Counted from the first letter of the stretch, positions 12,281 to 23,661 are shown. The stretch: DNA of 64,000 nucleotides from Amorphophallus konjac (GCA_022559845.1 CM040117.1:11432856-11496855); one strand, 5' to 3'. The notes: generated by a model from the letters alone, not told the origin. Numbers and translations: made by a program.

Positions 12281-13390
12281 GAGCAGAAACGGTCTAATAT
12301 CAGGCCGCCACAGATCAAGAAACGGCCTTACGATAAGCCGCCACAGATCCTCAAACGGTCCAACGTAGAGTCGCCAGAGAGCACGGAACAATAGATTGGG
12401 ACTTGGATCTCCACCTCTCCCGGCTAGCCAGAAGAGTTGGGCCTCGTGCTAGGAACCCTGTAAACCTGCAAAAGAATGTAGAAGCACAGAAAAACAACCC
12501 AAATTAGCCCTATGACAAGTCTAGTAACTATAATGCAATTAGACTAAGGTGCATGCAAAAGGGAGGGTGAATACCTGGGAGATTGGTTTTTTTACCTGAA
12601 AAGATGGGAGGAGATGTTTAAAAACGTGATTGAGATGTAAAGAACGTGGAAGAAGAAGAGGGGATATGCTTATGAATATTATGAAGAGGGGGATAAACTA
12701 GAGAAGAAAACAACACAATGAACCCTTGGAACTCAATACTCCCTGGACTTTGAAGGCTTATGGACGTAGACATCACTTGTCCTTGATGGGTACTCACTCC
12801 AGAACGTGGCAGCACCTCGGCGTAAACTCCATAAAATCTCCTCCTCAACCCATGAACTTAAAGGTCCTATTTATAGACCCTCAAACTCTAGGTTCGAGTT
12901 GGAGAGATACCAGCGAAAAAGTAGGATGAAACTTAGCAAACTCTTGAAGATAATACTCCCAAGAGTCCACAGAAACAAACGGAAGCTTCTAAAGATCACT
13001 ATCGAGAGAGAAATCATCAAATCAAAACTCTACTTCGACCACGGCGTAGCAGAGAAAAGACAGTTAATTAGGATTCTCTGTCTCTTGAAACGGTCCTACG
13101 ATAAACCGCCACTTGGAATTAACGGTCTAAGGATAGACCACCAACCTCAGAAGATAAGGCCAACAGGCGAGAACTTTGTGAACAAGACTCTGAAGCCAAG
13201 AAACGGTCTAAGGTAAAATCGCTACAATGCCTCTAACGGCCATACGATAAACCGCCAGAGCTCAACGGATAACAAATGGATAAGACGTAAGGAAAGACGT
13301 TGGCTCTGGACTCTGGCGTCATCAAACGGTCCATATATAGACCGTCAAACATCATCAAACACTCATATGATAGACCGCCAGAGACAGTGG
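12281..13390 (-). repeat. CGGTC/GACCG hairpin motif repeats in S2
   Basis: About nine units of the form AACGGTCY...GA(T)A-ACCGCCA occur in two clusters, 12281-12375 and 13083-13385. Several are inverted repeats, the clearest being ACGGTCCATATATAGACCGT at 13326-13345. Units are roughly 30-40 bases and separated by unrelated sequence. Confidence 0.55.
12867..12876 (-). promoter_or_regulatory. TATA box of solo LTR S2
   Basis: Minus-strand CTATAAATAG, about 715 bases from the minus-strand LTR start, in a locally AT-rich context. Confidence 0.5.
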
Positions 13391-13590
13391 AGTGGCAAAA
13401 TGAATGAGGAGCCTACTAAGCTTCAACCCTCGAAAACTAAATAAGGAGCGAGTTCCAATCAAGGAGAATGACCCATGAAATAAGCCTCAAAACTGACCAA
13501 GATGACTCAGTACATGGCGTATAACCCGGAGCATCATAAAGATAAATAAGGAGATGACCCAACTTATTGGTCATAAAACGGGTGTCAACA

Positions 13591-14037
13591 CACGTCTTCC
13601 TCAAGGTTTTCCCAGGATGAGGTATCCGAAGATTTGGTGTTAAGGGCAAGCTTACAACAAGATATATTGGTCCCTTCAAAGTGTTAGAAAGAGTTGGCGA
13701 GGTTACCTACCTCATAGCCTTGCCTCCTCAACTGTCCGAGGTTCACAATGTGTTCATTTATATGTTGAAGAAATATGTGCACGATCCATTCCATGTCATA
13801 GATCATGACAACCTGGTGATACAAAATGATCTCACATATGAACAAAAGCCTTTGAAGATCCTTGATCGCGAGGTTCGTGCACTAAGGAACAAGACTATTC
13901 CCATGATCAAGGTTCAATGGAGCAAGTGCTCAGAACAAGAAGTCACATGGGAGACTAAAGAATCTATGAAGAAGAGATTCCTCGACTTATTTCAAAATTG
14001 TAAGTATTCTGCACCCTCCATGTTAATATGTAATTGA
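13591..14037 (+). pseudogene. Element A integrase C-terminus with chromodomain
   Basis: After S2 the sequence resumes the pol tail. The open frame 13681-14037 carries the GEVTYLIALPP and NVFIYMLKKYV motifs typical of chromovirus integrase tails, then a chromodomain-like segment of about 50 residues beginning LDREVRALRNKTIP and containing VQW and VTWE. Chromodomains in this clade direct integration to heterochromatin. It ends at a TGA, 24 bases before the polypurine tract. Confidence 0.75.
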
Positions 14038-14060
14038 ATTTGAAGACCAAATTCTTTTAA

Positions 14061-14071
14061 GTGGGGGAGGG
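14061..14071 (+). other. Polypurine tract of element A
   Basis: GTGGGGGAGGG lies directly before the 3' LTR start TGTAGCAACCCGG. It would prime plus-strand DNA synthesis. Confidence 0.75.
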
Positions 14072-14828
14072 TGTAGCAACCCGGATAAAAATTATAAGGA
14101 TTAAAGATTTCTTAAATGGATTAAACATAATAAACCCTCAACCATTGAGCCTTAACCCATATACACGTAAAGGCCTTAAACCTTTAAAGATATGGACCTT
14201 GGGCCTTAAGGCATTACATCAAAGAAGGCTTACCTATATACTCCCGGGCTTGTACATAATGGGCCTTATAAATGGGTTTAAGGGCATAAAAGCATTATAT
14301 ATGTATATATACTAGGATGGGTTGATTATAAAACCCAAATCCCTTCATGTGTATACATATGGGCACGTGCTTTTCTAAAAGCAAAAAAGGGAAGACCAAA
14401 CACAGTAGGGAGTTCGAACGTGGAAGTGGCCATGCATGGAGATTAGGGTTTAAGTCTAACAAAGGTAGCGGCTGTGGTTTTAGTAAGGGAGGATTAACAT
14501 GGAAGTTTTAAACTCTTTAGGATTGCATTCGTGGGAAACTCCTAACCCTTTAGGATTCTAAAACCCCACTAGGAATTCCTCCACTATAAGAACCCTGCCC
14601 CATCGATGAGCTCTGGCTACTGCCGTTGTATCGATCATCCTCCGGTTGTCATACGTGAAGAAGAGAACCTGATGTTCTTCTTCTTCCATTAATCCTGCTA
14701 CTGTAGTTGCTGTGATTACGGCTACGTGATTGCGGCTGCCGTAGTGTGAAGAAGAACCCATGCTTCTCTTGATAGTATCTGCTGGTCGAGTGCTGCCGTT
14801 GCTGCAGTTGCTTTTATTATATATCTTC
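14072..14828 (+). mobile_element. 3' LTR of element A, truncated
   Basis: It begins TGTAGCAACCCGG after the polypurine tract and matches the 5' LTR from 14222 onwards. The match ends at TATATATCTTC (14828); the remaining ~2.4 kb is missing and sequence of element B's LTR follows directly. Both partners are truncated at this joint. Confidence 0.8.
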
Positions 14829-15863
14829 TATCAAGGGAAGAAGAAGAAGGATGCTACAAGGAAGAAGGAGCCATTCCAGCATCATCTGAAGGTACTCTAG
14901 CTCCATTTGAAGTTAGCAATCTCAAAGGAAGAGAACAAACTCACAAGCATCAAGAATATACAAGGATTTATCCAAGGAATAAGGAAGGGTACTATAGTCG
15001 TGAACAGTACTCCGTGCAAGGAAACCTACATCCATCCAAGGCCATTCAAGCTGAGTCTCAAGCCATTCAAGCAAAGAAGGAATGAACGCAAAATCTGCAA
15101 CATACACTCATGGGGAGTCTTAATCTGGACTTTTCTAAACTGAGTCTCATTGTTTTAATGTTTTGGGTGTTATACTTGTGGTCATCATAAACTGTAAGAA
15201 CTTGTGTGTGTGTGGATCATTTTGGATCCGTGGTCCTGTGTGTGGTCGTCGTGTTCCATTCATGTGTGCGTAGGTCTTCCTAGATCTGCGATTGTGTGTG
15301 TGTGGATTTATTTAGATCCGCTCTGTCTCGTGTGTGGATTGCTGCACTTGTGGCAGCGTGTGTTTATTTTGGTTATCCGGTTGTCGGATCGTGTTGGAGA
15401 CATCGTCTCCGTGTGTGTGTGTGTATTGGGGTGCATCCCCGTGTGTGTGTGGGCAAGCGTCATCCTGCGTGTGTGGTTGGAGCATCGTCTCCATTTGGGG
15501 ATTTATCCCCGAGTGAAGCCTCACCGGGTTTGATGAGGGGTGGACGTAGGATTGCCATCGTTACATCCGAACCACCTTAAAAACCGCTGTGCACTATGGT
15601 TTGAATTGTGTGGTTTGGTCCTTTTCTTCTACCTCCATTCTAAGTGAGTGTCAGTGTTAATTGTTGTTCCGGATTTATCTACGTATATCTTGCATAATCT
15701 ATATCTCATCATATAAAGTTTGATAAATCTAATTTGTGTACAAATAGTTTTGAATCTCTTAACTAGCATTCTATCACATATTTTAAAAAGGCCAAAAGTT
15801 TTCGTAAAATTTTTATACACCCAATTCACCCCCCTCTTGGGTGTCATTGATCGCGGGACTTCA
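14829..15863 (+). mobile_element. 5' LTR of element B, 5'-truncated
   Basis: It matches 58423-59460 of the 3' LTR at high identity through to CGCGGGACTTCA. The first ~1.19 kb, including the TATA box present in the 3' copy at 58157, is missing, so this LTR has no promoter. The segment carries GT-rich runs at about 15412-15465. Short frames here are not genes. Confidence 0.85.
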
Positions 15864-15865
15864 AT

Positions 15866-15877
15866 TGGTATCAGAGC
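15866..15877 (+). other. Primer-binding site of element B (tRNA-iMet type)
   Basis: TGGTATCAGAGC begins two bases after the LTR end at 15863, the usual spacing in plant copia elements. Confidence 0.9.
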
Positions 15878-15924
15878 TAAGGCTCTAATTTCATAGATCT
15901 AACGATCTAGAGTGATCCGGATCA

Positions 15925-16800
15925 ATGACTACCATGATGTACACCTTGAACTCTCCACCCGTGTTTGATGGTTGCAATTTCGATTTGTGGTTAGGAAGGA
16001 TGTGCAGTCTTGTCAACTCATATGACCATAACCTATGGAAGCTTGTTTCATATGGCCCTTATGAGTTGCCTAAGGATAAAAATGTCTGGACTGAAAATCA
16101 AAAGTTTAAACATGATCAAAATTATTTGGTTTTAAAGTTGCTCACTGCTGCAGTTGATTCTAATTATTTCCCTTTTGTCTCCCATTACAGATCCACGAAG
16201 GATATCTTGGATGGCCTAACCAAAATCCGGGAAGAGAATGGAGACCAATGTCTTGTGGCAGGGACGAGTGAACAAAGGAGTGATCAGTCAAGTGGATCAA
16301 GCTCAAAAGTAAATTCTGATTCTAATAATGAAGATGAATTTAGCTATGAAGATTTGTTGAATGCATATGATAAGCTTGCTGAAAAGTACAAGAAAGTTAA
16401 GTCTAAAAATAAAAAATTGAAAAAGAAATATGAATATGCTTTTCTTGAAAATTCTTCATGTAATAAATGCTTGGAATTCAAAACGGAAAATGAATCTCTT
16501 ATGACTGACATCAAAAACCATGAAGAAGTCATTTCATACATGAGAAAAGAAAATGAAGGATTGAAACAGTTGAATAATGCCATTTCTAAAAGATTGCTTG
16601 TTTTTAAAAAAGGAAAAAGTTTGCTTGTTGATGAATGTGAAAAGGTGCATGTGTTGGAACAAGAAGTGGAAAACCACAAAACTATCAATACACATTTGAA
16701 TGAAAAAATCAATTCTTGTGAAAATGTGATTGTTTCCTATGAATTGCATATTTCATCACTTGAAAAAGAAATCTCTGACTTGAATGCTTTATTAAAGTAA
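15925..16800 (+). CDS. Element B gag (copia-type, coiled-coil C-terminus)
   Basis: ATG at 15925, 291 codons, ending TAA. Residues 11-30 (PPVFDGCNFDLWLGRM) match the copia gag opening, where a short hydrophobic motif precedes F-D-G-x-N-F-x-x-W. The capsid part appears shortened: it passes after about residue 110 into a Ser-rich linker (116-135). Residues 140-291 are Lys/Glu-rich and strongly heptad-like, a long coiled coil typical of SIRE gag. Zinc knuckles follow in a different frame from 16833, so the natural gag is interrupted. Whether the 291-residue product is made is unknown; the promoter-bearing part of the 5' LTR is gone. Confidence 0.7.
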   Translation: MTTMMYTLNSPPVFDGCNFDLWLGRMCSLVNSYDHNLWKLVSYGPYELPKDKNVWTENQKFKHDQNYLVLKLLTAAVDSNYFPFVSHYRSTKDILDGLTKIREENGDQCLVAGTSEQRSDQSSGSSSKVNSDSNNEDEFSYEDLLNAYDKLAEKYKKVKSKNKKLKKKYEYAFLENSSCNKCLEFKTENESLMTDIKNHEEVISYMRKENEGLKQLNNAISKRLLVFKKGKSLLVDECEKVHVLEQEVENHKTINTHLNEKINSCENVIVSYELHISSLEKEISDLNALLK

Positions 16801-16832
16801 ACTTTCAAAGAGAGGGGCTGGGGTTTAATCTT

Positions 16833-17540
16833 GTGAATAAAAAGAAATTTGAAAGTAAAACATATACTTCATTTGTTCATGACAATTGTGCACCCAACAC
16901 CTCCACATCTCACTCCCAACAACCCACTGTATCAAGAACCCAATCAAATCAGAAAAATAGTATGAATGACCAAACGATTCAAAAAGAAAATAAAAATCAG
17001 AAAATCAACATGTATCAAAAATCTAAAAATGTTGCTAGCATCACTATGCATGTTAAGCATACCTCTGCCCCACATACACATCCACTAATGAAAAAACTCT
17101 CATGCTTTTACTGTGGAAGATATGGACATGCCATGCACAATTGCTTCGTTATGAAAAATGATGACTTGAGAGAATGTAGAAATCAAGTTGGTTTGAAAAA
17201 TGTAAAGAAATCATTCACCACAAAACCCTCCATGCATTGCAATCATTGTGATAAAAGGGGACACACAACTTCACATTGATGGTTATTATCGAAGAGAAAG
17301 AACTCTCATTCAACACATCATGATCACTCACATGAACTGGCAGAACCAATGAAAAGAAGGAATATGATGCCACGTGTCCTCTACCATCATTTTGGAAAAT
17401 TTGGGAATGTTAAGCATGATTATTTTCTCATGAGAAATAATGACTTGAATGTTGTTAAAAATTAGAAGTTGCATGCCAATGTTGCTCCTAACCTACAAGG
17501 ACCCAAAAAGATTTGGGTACCTAAGATTGCCAATTGAGAA
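16833..17540 (+). pseudogene. Element B gag nucleocapsid region
   Basis: The open frame 16833-17279 is Asn/Gln/Lys-rich and then has a perfect CX2CX4HX4C knuckle (CFYCGRYGHAMHNC, encoded about 17101-17142) and a second one (CNHCDKRGHTTSH) whose last Cys codon is TGA at 17277. Further along, 17490-17520 encodes GPKKIWVPK in another frame, a motif that follows the knuckles in SIRE-type gag-pol. After this the protein similarity is lost, and no protease DTG or DSG box was found. Confidence 0.7.
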
Positions 17541-18043
17541 TTCTATTTTGCAGGTGTGCCTTGGAAATGTAAAGCATGAAATCTGTTTTCATCAAGAAGG
17601 TAAGGCACACGGGCCAAGTGGCATGAATCAGATTGAAAGAAAAATCAAAAACTGAACTTGAAAAATCAGGTGATATCCCTTTTATTCTCTCCAGTGACTG
17701 TGTAATGTTTTGATTCATTTTGAGTCTTATAGTAATGTAATCATGCATATGTCTGAACATGCATTTCATCAGTTGTCAATGGCATATCTTTGTGCATGTC
17801 GAGTGCAATATGGTATATTGTTAAGAGTTATCTGTATATCTTCAATTCTTCCACCACTCATATTGAGGTTGACATATGTATTCACATCCTATCATGCCAA
17901 AATTCACCTTTGTCAACTCTTGCCATAGTGTATTGTAAGTTCCTTGCATTTATCACATCCATGACTGCATATAGCATTAGAACTTCTCAGAATATCTTGC
18001 ATTCATGCACACATATGTGGACGTATAAAATTGTACGTTCATA
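17541..18043 (+). other. Element B internal non-coding DNA up to the F insertion
   Basis: AT-rich sequence with no pol motif in any frame. Short frames (17710-18170) are low-complexity and cross the F boundary. It ends with TCATA (18039-18043), the target duplication of F. Confidence 0.5.
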
Positions 18044-18279
18044 TGTCCCACCAAGCCCCGCATTAACGCCAAAGTCGAAAGGAGGAGACTCGGGGAGACT
18101 AGCCATCCAGGGATCCGGAAGAATACTACTGTCCGGTAAATCCCCACATTTGCACGGGCGCATTAAATGACAAGGAAAACACAGGATACCCTCCTGAATT
18201 GATACACTGCTATGGACCCACCCTCGGGTCCCTAACAGTGAAGAAATATCCCAAAGAATGCACATCCCAATTGCCCTTC

Positions 18280-20395
18280 AGCGGTGCGCCCGTTGCTCCT
18301 CCAACGGCACGCTCCAAGCCCCCAGCGGCACAGCCCCAACGCCCTCTCAGCGGCACAACCTCCAAGCCTCCAGTGGCACGGGCCCAACGCCCTCTCAGCG
18401 GCACAGCCTCCAAGCCCCCAGCGGCACAGCCTCCCTACCCTCCAGCGGCACGGCCCCTCAGCCCCAGCGGCACAGCGTGAACTCCCCCGAACGGCACAAA
18501 CTGGCAAGATACACAACGGTCATTAGAGGGGCCCCTTGGCGCGCAATGTTGCCATGTCAACACCAGCTAACCCCCTGCCTTGGTGTCGCCCTCTGGTTGG
18601 ATGAGAGAGATCCCCACCTGACAGAGACAAGATCCGGGTCAACCTCGGATGGCAGTGCCATCATGAGGCCCCTCGTCAACGGCCCACGTATAAAAGGCCC
18701 TCACAGAGAAAGAGAAGAGAAGGGCGAGAAGCGAAGGCACCCGTTCGAAGAGACCACACACAGGGAGAAGAAGAAGAGAAGAAGAAGAAGGTAGAGACGT
18801 GTGGAGAGATTGAGAGGGAGTGAGCCACCTATATGGGGGAGAGAAGGAATGGGGTGAAGGGAGGTACCCTCCCTTGTTCCAACTCTCCCCCGGCACTGTT
18901 TACTTTTGCTCCTCTTTTCATTTCTCAGTTTTCCTCTTCTCTTTTCATAGTTTTGTTGTTGTTGTGAAGTATATTGTAGTTGGCCCTCAGGCCATGATCT
19001 TTGTCACCTTGAGTTTGTCATGAATGAGATACCCTTTGGCTTTGCCTCCGTTTGTCGCATTTGTTGATTTCTTCTTACTGTTGGTCTATGAGTTTGGCGT
19101 CTGCCTCTAGTCCCCCAACTTCTTGCTTGATCTCATCTCCCGTGGCATGAGTCTACTTGATTGAAAGGTTCGTCTCTTGGCTTGATAGGGCAGGGCCGGC
19201 CTTTTTTCCCCTATATTAGCTTTCCTTAGTGTAACTACCCCCCCTGATTTTCGCCATACGTGTCCGCGGGAGTCCACTCTCCTTTGGACACTTTGAATCC
19301 CCTCAATGCCTGGAGCCTCCCTTTTTGCCCTCCAGCGGCACACCTTCCGGGGTCTGCTCAGCGGCACGGTCCCCCCTTGAGTCTGCCCAGCGGCACACTT
19401 TCCCTAGGTTCGCTCAGCGGTGCACCCTTCCCATCCTCTCGCTTAGCGGTACACCTCCTTTGGCTGCCTCAGCGGCACACCTCCTCTATTGGCCTGACGA
19501 TCCCCAGCGGCACACCCTTGGGCTGTCAGCCTCGCACGCCTTGACCACCATCTCCCCAGTGCACCCATAGCTTGCCTCAGTCTACTGGTTCCTCGGTCGG
19601 TGTTTTCTCCGAGTTTTTCAAAGTTTCCCCAAAGGTGGCTGCTTAGGCACACACCTCAGTTGTTGGTTCATGTCACTCCTTGTGGACATGTCCCTTGCAT
19701 TCCCTTACCGTCCGGGTTAAGGGGAGATGCTACATAATTTTTGTCAGAAATAATAATAAGTTAAAAGACAAAAGGAGGCAACAAGCAAATGAAGCCAACA
19801 ATAGTAAAAAACATTCTAACCAACTAAGAGAACCGTTTAAAGCTCCAGGGATCGGCTGAGCAAGACTCCCATGGACTGCACTGCTGAACATGACTTGGGA
19901 CTCAACCTCATGACAGGGAATTGAAAGTTTAACCATTTGGGACTCCCTATAAGACATGAACCGGACGAGGAATCCTCTCTCGAACCCTGGCCCTCTTCAG
20001 TCCTTCAACGAAACACTCTTAACCCCCCCCAGCGGTACGCTCCCCCTTGGCTCCTTAGCAACACACTTCCTATTTCTTCAGCGACACACTCTTAACCCCC
20101 CAGCGGTATGCTCCCCTTGGCTCCTCAGCGACACACTTCCTATTTCTCCAGTAACACACCTCCCAACTCTCCAGCGACACACTCCCAATTCCACCTCCAG
20201 CGGTACGCTCTCAGTTGAACTTTGGTCCATTCATCTGAATTCTACCTCACTTTCCCTTAACCCTTCACCCCCATTCCTGAACTCTCCAGTGGTACACTCT
20301 TCCTTGCCTTCTGAACGATACACGTCCTTCACCCTTCAGCGGTACGCCTACCTTCAACCTCCAGCGGCACACTCCTAAATCCCCCGGCGGTACAC
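18280..20395 (+). repeat. Three clusters of a CAGCGGYACRC-type minisatellite motif in F
   Basis: About 30 copies of a core related to CAGCGGCACAC occur in three blocks: 18280-18495 (about 10 copies), 19328-19515 (about 7) and 20025-20395 (about 13, often CAGCGGTACGC or CAGCGACACAC). Spacing varies between about 16 and 35 bases, with C/T-rich spacers. The blocks are separated by unrelated LTR sequence. Confidence 0.7.
18689..18697 (+). promoter_or_regulatory. TATA box of F
   Basis: TATAAAAGG, preceded by GCCCACG and followed by an AG-rich leader, about 645 bases from the proposed LTR start. This supports a plus-strand LTR. Confidence 0.55.
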
Positions 20396-21190
20396 CTCAT
20401 CATCCCTTCAACAAATACACACATATAGTAAAAGATTTCATGATAAAAGGAGCAACAAATAATAGTAATGGCGATAAAATAGAGGGGGTAATTCTAATAG
20501 ATGAGCGGTAATGATACATGTCACTCAAGGCAACTCACGAACATAACGACATGGTCTTCGTCTCCCCTTCTTGGATTCCGAATCCAGGAATATTTATGAT
20601 GCTCTTGTAAGCTGAACTTCACCCTCGGGAGTCCTCTCTCTCGTCATGGTGACCACTCGGCCTTACCTCCGGCCAATATCTCATCAAGGTCCCCTCCCTC
20701 ATCGAGATCTGACTTTCCTCCCTGTATTAAAATTACCGTCTCTCGACAGACATCCGCACGGATTCGTCCCCCGTTACCGTCTTGCTTTCCGCATGAACTT
20801 TTGTCCAAACATGGAATGGTCCATCGGTGACTGACATAATCCGAGTATTCATGCCCTCACCTCGGGCTCACTGCATAGCCCGACGGCTGTTTACTTCCTG
20901 CATTAATTAGTATTTCTTTCGGTCATGGAGCCCTTATTTTCGGTAATTAATCAAGGGTGTTCCCCTCTCCGAGGGGATGTAAATGACGTTGTGACCTTCA
21001 TGGCACAACGGGTCTCAGTCCCGACCCAAACCACACAATCGCCTGACTGAGTCAGATCGAGCGCACAACAAATCGTCACTTTGTGACTAGCACGCCCACG
21101 CACTTAATAAATCAATAAACCAATGAAACCAAAGAGCTAAACGAGAAGTGAGTTCACAACATATTAGGGGGAGCAACCACATTCATCATA

Positions 21191-22111
21191 TTAATCTAGT
21201 GTCTAGGTTCATGCTGAGTCATGCATCATGTCTAGACCTTCCTAGGGGATGATTGGTTGTTAGAAGAATGTGTCATGTGATTGTTAATAAATTTGAATCG
21301 AAATTGACGAATCAAGTCCTTTTATCTTTGGATGCAGATTGTACTCCCAAAATCCAAATGATGATGGGGCTGTCATGATCAAGCTTGAATCAACTGGAAG
21401 AATACCTTGCAGGGATGAAAATGATGAGGACCCTCTCAAGCTGCTACAAGAAGATGGGATACTCTGTGTAGAACAGCTTCCATGATCGACCCAAGTACAA
21501 GGTAGCGAAGGTCAAGTACTCTGTGTAGAACAGCTTCCATGGTGGAAGGCTTGGAAGAAAATAGATTCTCAAGGCAAAGATAAGAAAGTGAAATCTGAAA
21601 TATCAACCTTCATAAGGTTGGTGATTTTAGTGATTGAAGACTTCCAACATTGTCTCCGAAACTAAGATAATTCAACCCCTCTTTCTATGGAAATACACAA
21701 TCATGCAATGGCCTTTTGTCACTTGGTGACACCTTTAGATGACAGGTATTGACTCTACAAACTTGACATGTCAACTACTAGCCTGCTGTGATGGACTTGT
21801 CAAAATTGGTTGTATCAAATTGAAAATCCTGAGAGTTGTGTGTGAAGTGATTGCATATTGAATATTTCCCAATTTGAATTGCATTATCACATTTGTTTTG
21901 AATTACATATCTGGTATATCAAATGGCGTTTGTGGAAGAGTGGATAATGTCCACTTGGAAGCACTCCCTATGCGTTGAGTTGGGTCTTCGGACTAAAATC
22001 TCCGCCTCGTACCAAATTTTGAAAATCTTGACTGACTTGTGATTGGTTGAGTTATGAATGAATCCTTGAGCTGAGTTACTTAAATTGAAAACATGTTTTT
22101 CATTAAGTGAT
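21191..22111 (+). other. Element B internal non-coding DNA between F and C
   Basis: AT-rich DNA without a recognisable gene. The phrase ACTCTGTGTAGAACAGCTTCCATG occurs twice about 53 bases apart (about 21461 and 21515), a local duplication. It ends with GTGAT (22107-22111), the target duplication of element C. Confidence 0.5.
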
Positions 22112-23370
22112 TGTTGTACCCAGACTATTTCCCAGCCAAAACGACAAGGAATAAGGGTTCGGGCATTTCCCCGAACACCTTCAAGGCACGGGCTACCTAG
22201 CCATTTCTACAACCCTAAAGGTCCCCACAAGGATCCCGACCAAGTCACCGTGACGCGCGGCGGCACAAACAAGTGTTCGGGGTCAATTCCGGTCACTCTC
22301 ATACGGGCTTTGCCCGCGTTCTATATGACCGCCCGGGATCACCTGGGGGCGCCTTGACGTTAAGCCACGCCACGTGGCATCCAGCAAAAGAGTTACAGGC
22401 CCACTCCAAGACTCTTCATTCAACCCTCCAAGGTCAAAGGGAGACCCGAGCAAGTCAACCACAAGCTTTGGAGGCCCGCAGCATGTACGTACGGCTCACA
22501 CACGTGTGTTCAACATTTTTCCGAACACCTTATGGGCGCGTATATTTCAACCCTTCTACACAAGACCACGGGCCAGCCCATGGTTCCAGTACGCCAGTTG
22601 GGTCCTACAACAACCCCCCAGCAAGTCGAGGCCACCCCCAACCCTCAGACACGTGGCAACATGCCACCCAACCTTAGCTCTCGGGCCAACCCGAGGCTAC
22701 CCTGCCAACCCACCGTACAACGCGGCATGCAGCACGAGGCAAGGCCCATGGGCCCAAAATGCCTCCTTCCAACCCCTACGGACTTCTACCCTTGGCCTTA
22801 GGCCAAATCCAAGGCCCGTCGGCCACTTACACGGCTCGTTCGGCAACCCGAGGTGTGTCAGGCATTTACCCGAACACCTCGCGAGTGGCTACTCCGACTC
22901 AAGGAACAACGGCCCCACGGGCCCATGTCAGCCTCCCGAAGGTCAAAGTCCATCAGATGACGTCCCTAGGCAAAACAAGAAGACCCCCAGGGGCCATCCC
23001 ACGGGGTTACGACCGGCCCAGGGCCAATTCACCCCAAGGCGTGGCCGCGCCCCCGGGGAGGGTGAACTCCCCCGGGGAGCCGCGCCCTCTCTCCAGCTCG
23101 GTGGTCCCACGACCCCACTCAGCCCCGGTTCGCTCAATTACAGTCCCACGATGTGGTTCGTGTGCCGTACCAGTTCGAGGGGTCGACGAACGGACGTGGA
23201 AGCGCAAAGCGACAGCACGACGGGTTCATCCTCAAGTCAACGCGCACAAGTCTCCACAAGGCGCCACGTACCCTTCACAAAATTGTACTTAGCCAAATTG
23301 GGAAGAAAAAAACCCAAAAAATCAATTTTTATGGGGTGGGGACCAGCCCCCTCTCTCTCTCCTTGCGAAC

Positions 23371-23661
23371 CCGCCTAAACCCCCCTGGGGGGGGGGTTTA
23401 GGCGGACCAGCCAGGACCCCCTGGCTGGTCCACGTAAACCCCCATTCAACAAAAAAAATAATTTTTTCAAAAAGAAAAAAAGCCAGCCCGCCTAAACCCC
23501 CATCCGAGGGGGGGGGGGGGTTTACGCGGACCAGTCAGGGCCCCCTGGCTGGTCCGCATAAACCTCTTTCCCTCCTCTCTCTCAGCCCGTAACCCAGTGC
23601 ACTATTCCATTGGGTTTATGCGGACCAGCTCACCCCCCCTAGCTGGTCTGCGTAAACCCCC
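23371..23661 (+). promoter_or_regulatory. Palindromic half-site array upstream of the element C TATA box
   Basis: The half-site GGGGTTTANGCGGACCAGC and its complement GCTGGTCCGCNTAAACCCC alternate. Forward copies lie at 23391-23415, 23516-23540 and 23612-23630; reverse copies at 23371-23386 (partial), 23420-23442, 23484-23501 (partial), 23542-23564 and 23640-23661. Each forward-reverse pair forms an inverted repeat with arms near 17-20 bases and a loop of a few bases. The array ends 20 bases before the TATA box. The 3' LTR keeps it. Confidence 0.75.

Larger units (their letters stand above)
11888..13590 (-). mobile_element. S2: 1.70-kb solo LTR inserted in element A integrase tail
   Basis: The ends are perfect inverted hexamers, TGTTGA...TCAACA, flanked by CATGT (11883-11887) and CACGT (13591-13595), a 5-bp duplication with one mismatch. 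Excising it rejoins the integrase C-terminal frame. A minus-strand TATA box sits at 12867-12876, so the LTR is read on the minus strand, starting TGTTGACACCCG at 13590. No PBS or coding domain is present. The gypsy assignment is inferred from size and the TGTTGACACC start. Confidence 0.75.
787..14828 (+). mobile_element. Element A: degenerate chromodomain-type Ty3/gypsy retrotransposon (Tekay/Del-like)
   Basis: The parts appear in canonical order: long LTR, Met PBS (3813), gag, zinc knuckle, protease, RT, RNase H, integrase, chromodomain, polypurine tract (14061) and 3' LTR start (14072). Frames carry several stops and frameshifts, so it is non-functional. Two solo LTRs interrupt it: S1 in RNase H and S2 in the integrase tail. 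The 3' LTR is cut at about 14828 where element B begins. The Tekay/Del label is inferred from the chromodomain, the ~3.2-kb LTR and the PBS; another chromovirus clade is possible. Confidence 0.8.
18044..21185 (+). mobile_element. F: probable 3.1-kb solo LTR inserted in element B
   Basis: It starts TGTCCCACCAAG and ends AACCACATTCA, flanked on both sides by the 5-bp repeat TCATA (18039-18043 and 21186-21190). It is much more GC-rich than its surroundings in its first 2.3 kb. It has a TATA box at 18689 but no PBS or protein domain. Only the terminal TG...CA dinucleotides are inverted, so the right boundary is less certain than for the other solo LTRs. The ORFs in it (18258-18794, 19260-19570, 19956-20378) are translations of a short repeated motif. 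Confidence 0.55.

Noticed and set aside
12281..13390. Repeated motifs as a CRISPR array
   Set aside because: Units are degenerate, unevenly spaced and in plant LTR DNA.
15404..15470. GT-rich runs as Z-DNA or a regulatory microsatellite
   Set aside because: They are part of the copia LTR and repeat in the 3' copy; no independent evidence for function.
16344..16712. 122-codon minus-strand frame opposite the element B gag
   Set aside because: Shadow of the Lys/Glu-rich coiled coil, giving a Phe/Ser/Leu-rich translation with no start context.
22374..23378. A 334-codon open frame in the element C 5' LTR
   Set aside because: It lies within LTR sequence rich in GC with low stop density, overlaps other open frames, and is not preserved in the 3' LTR. 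No domain.
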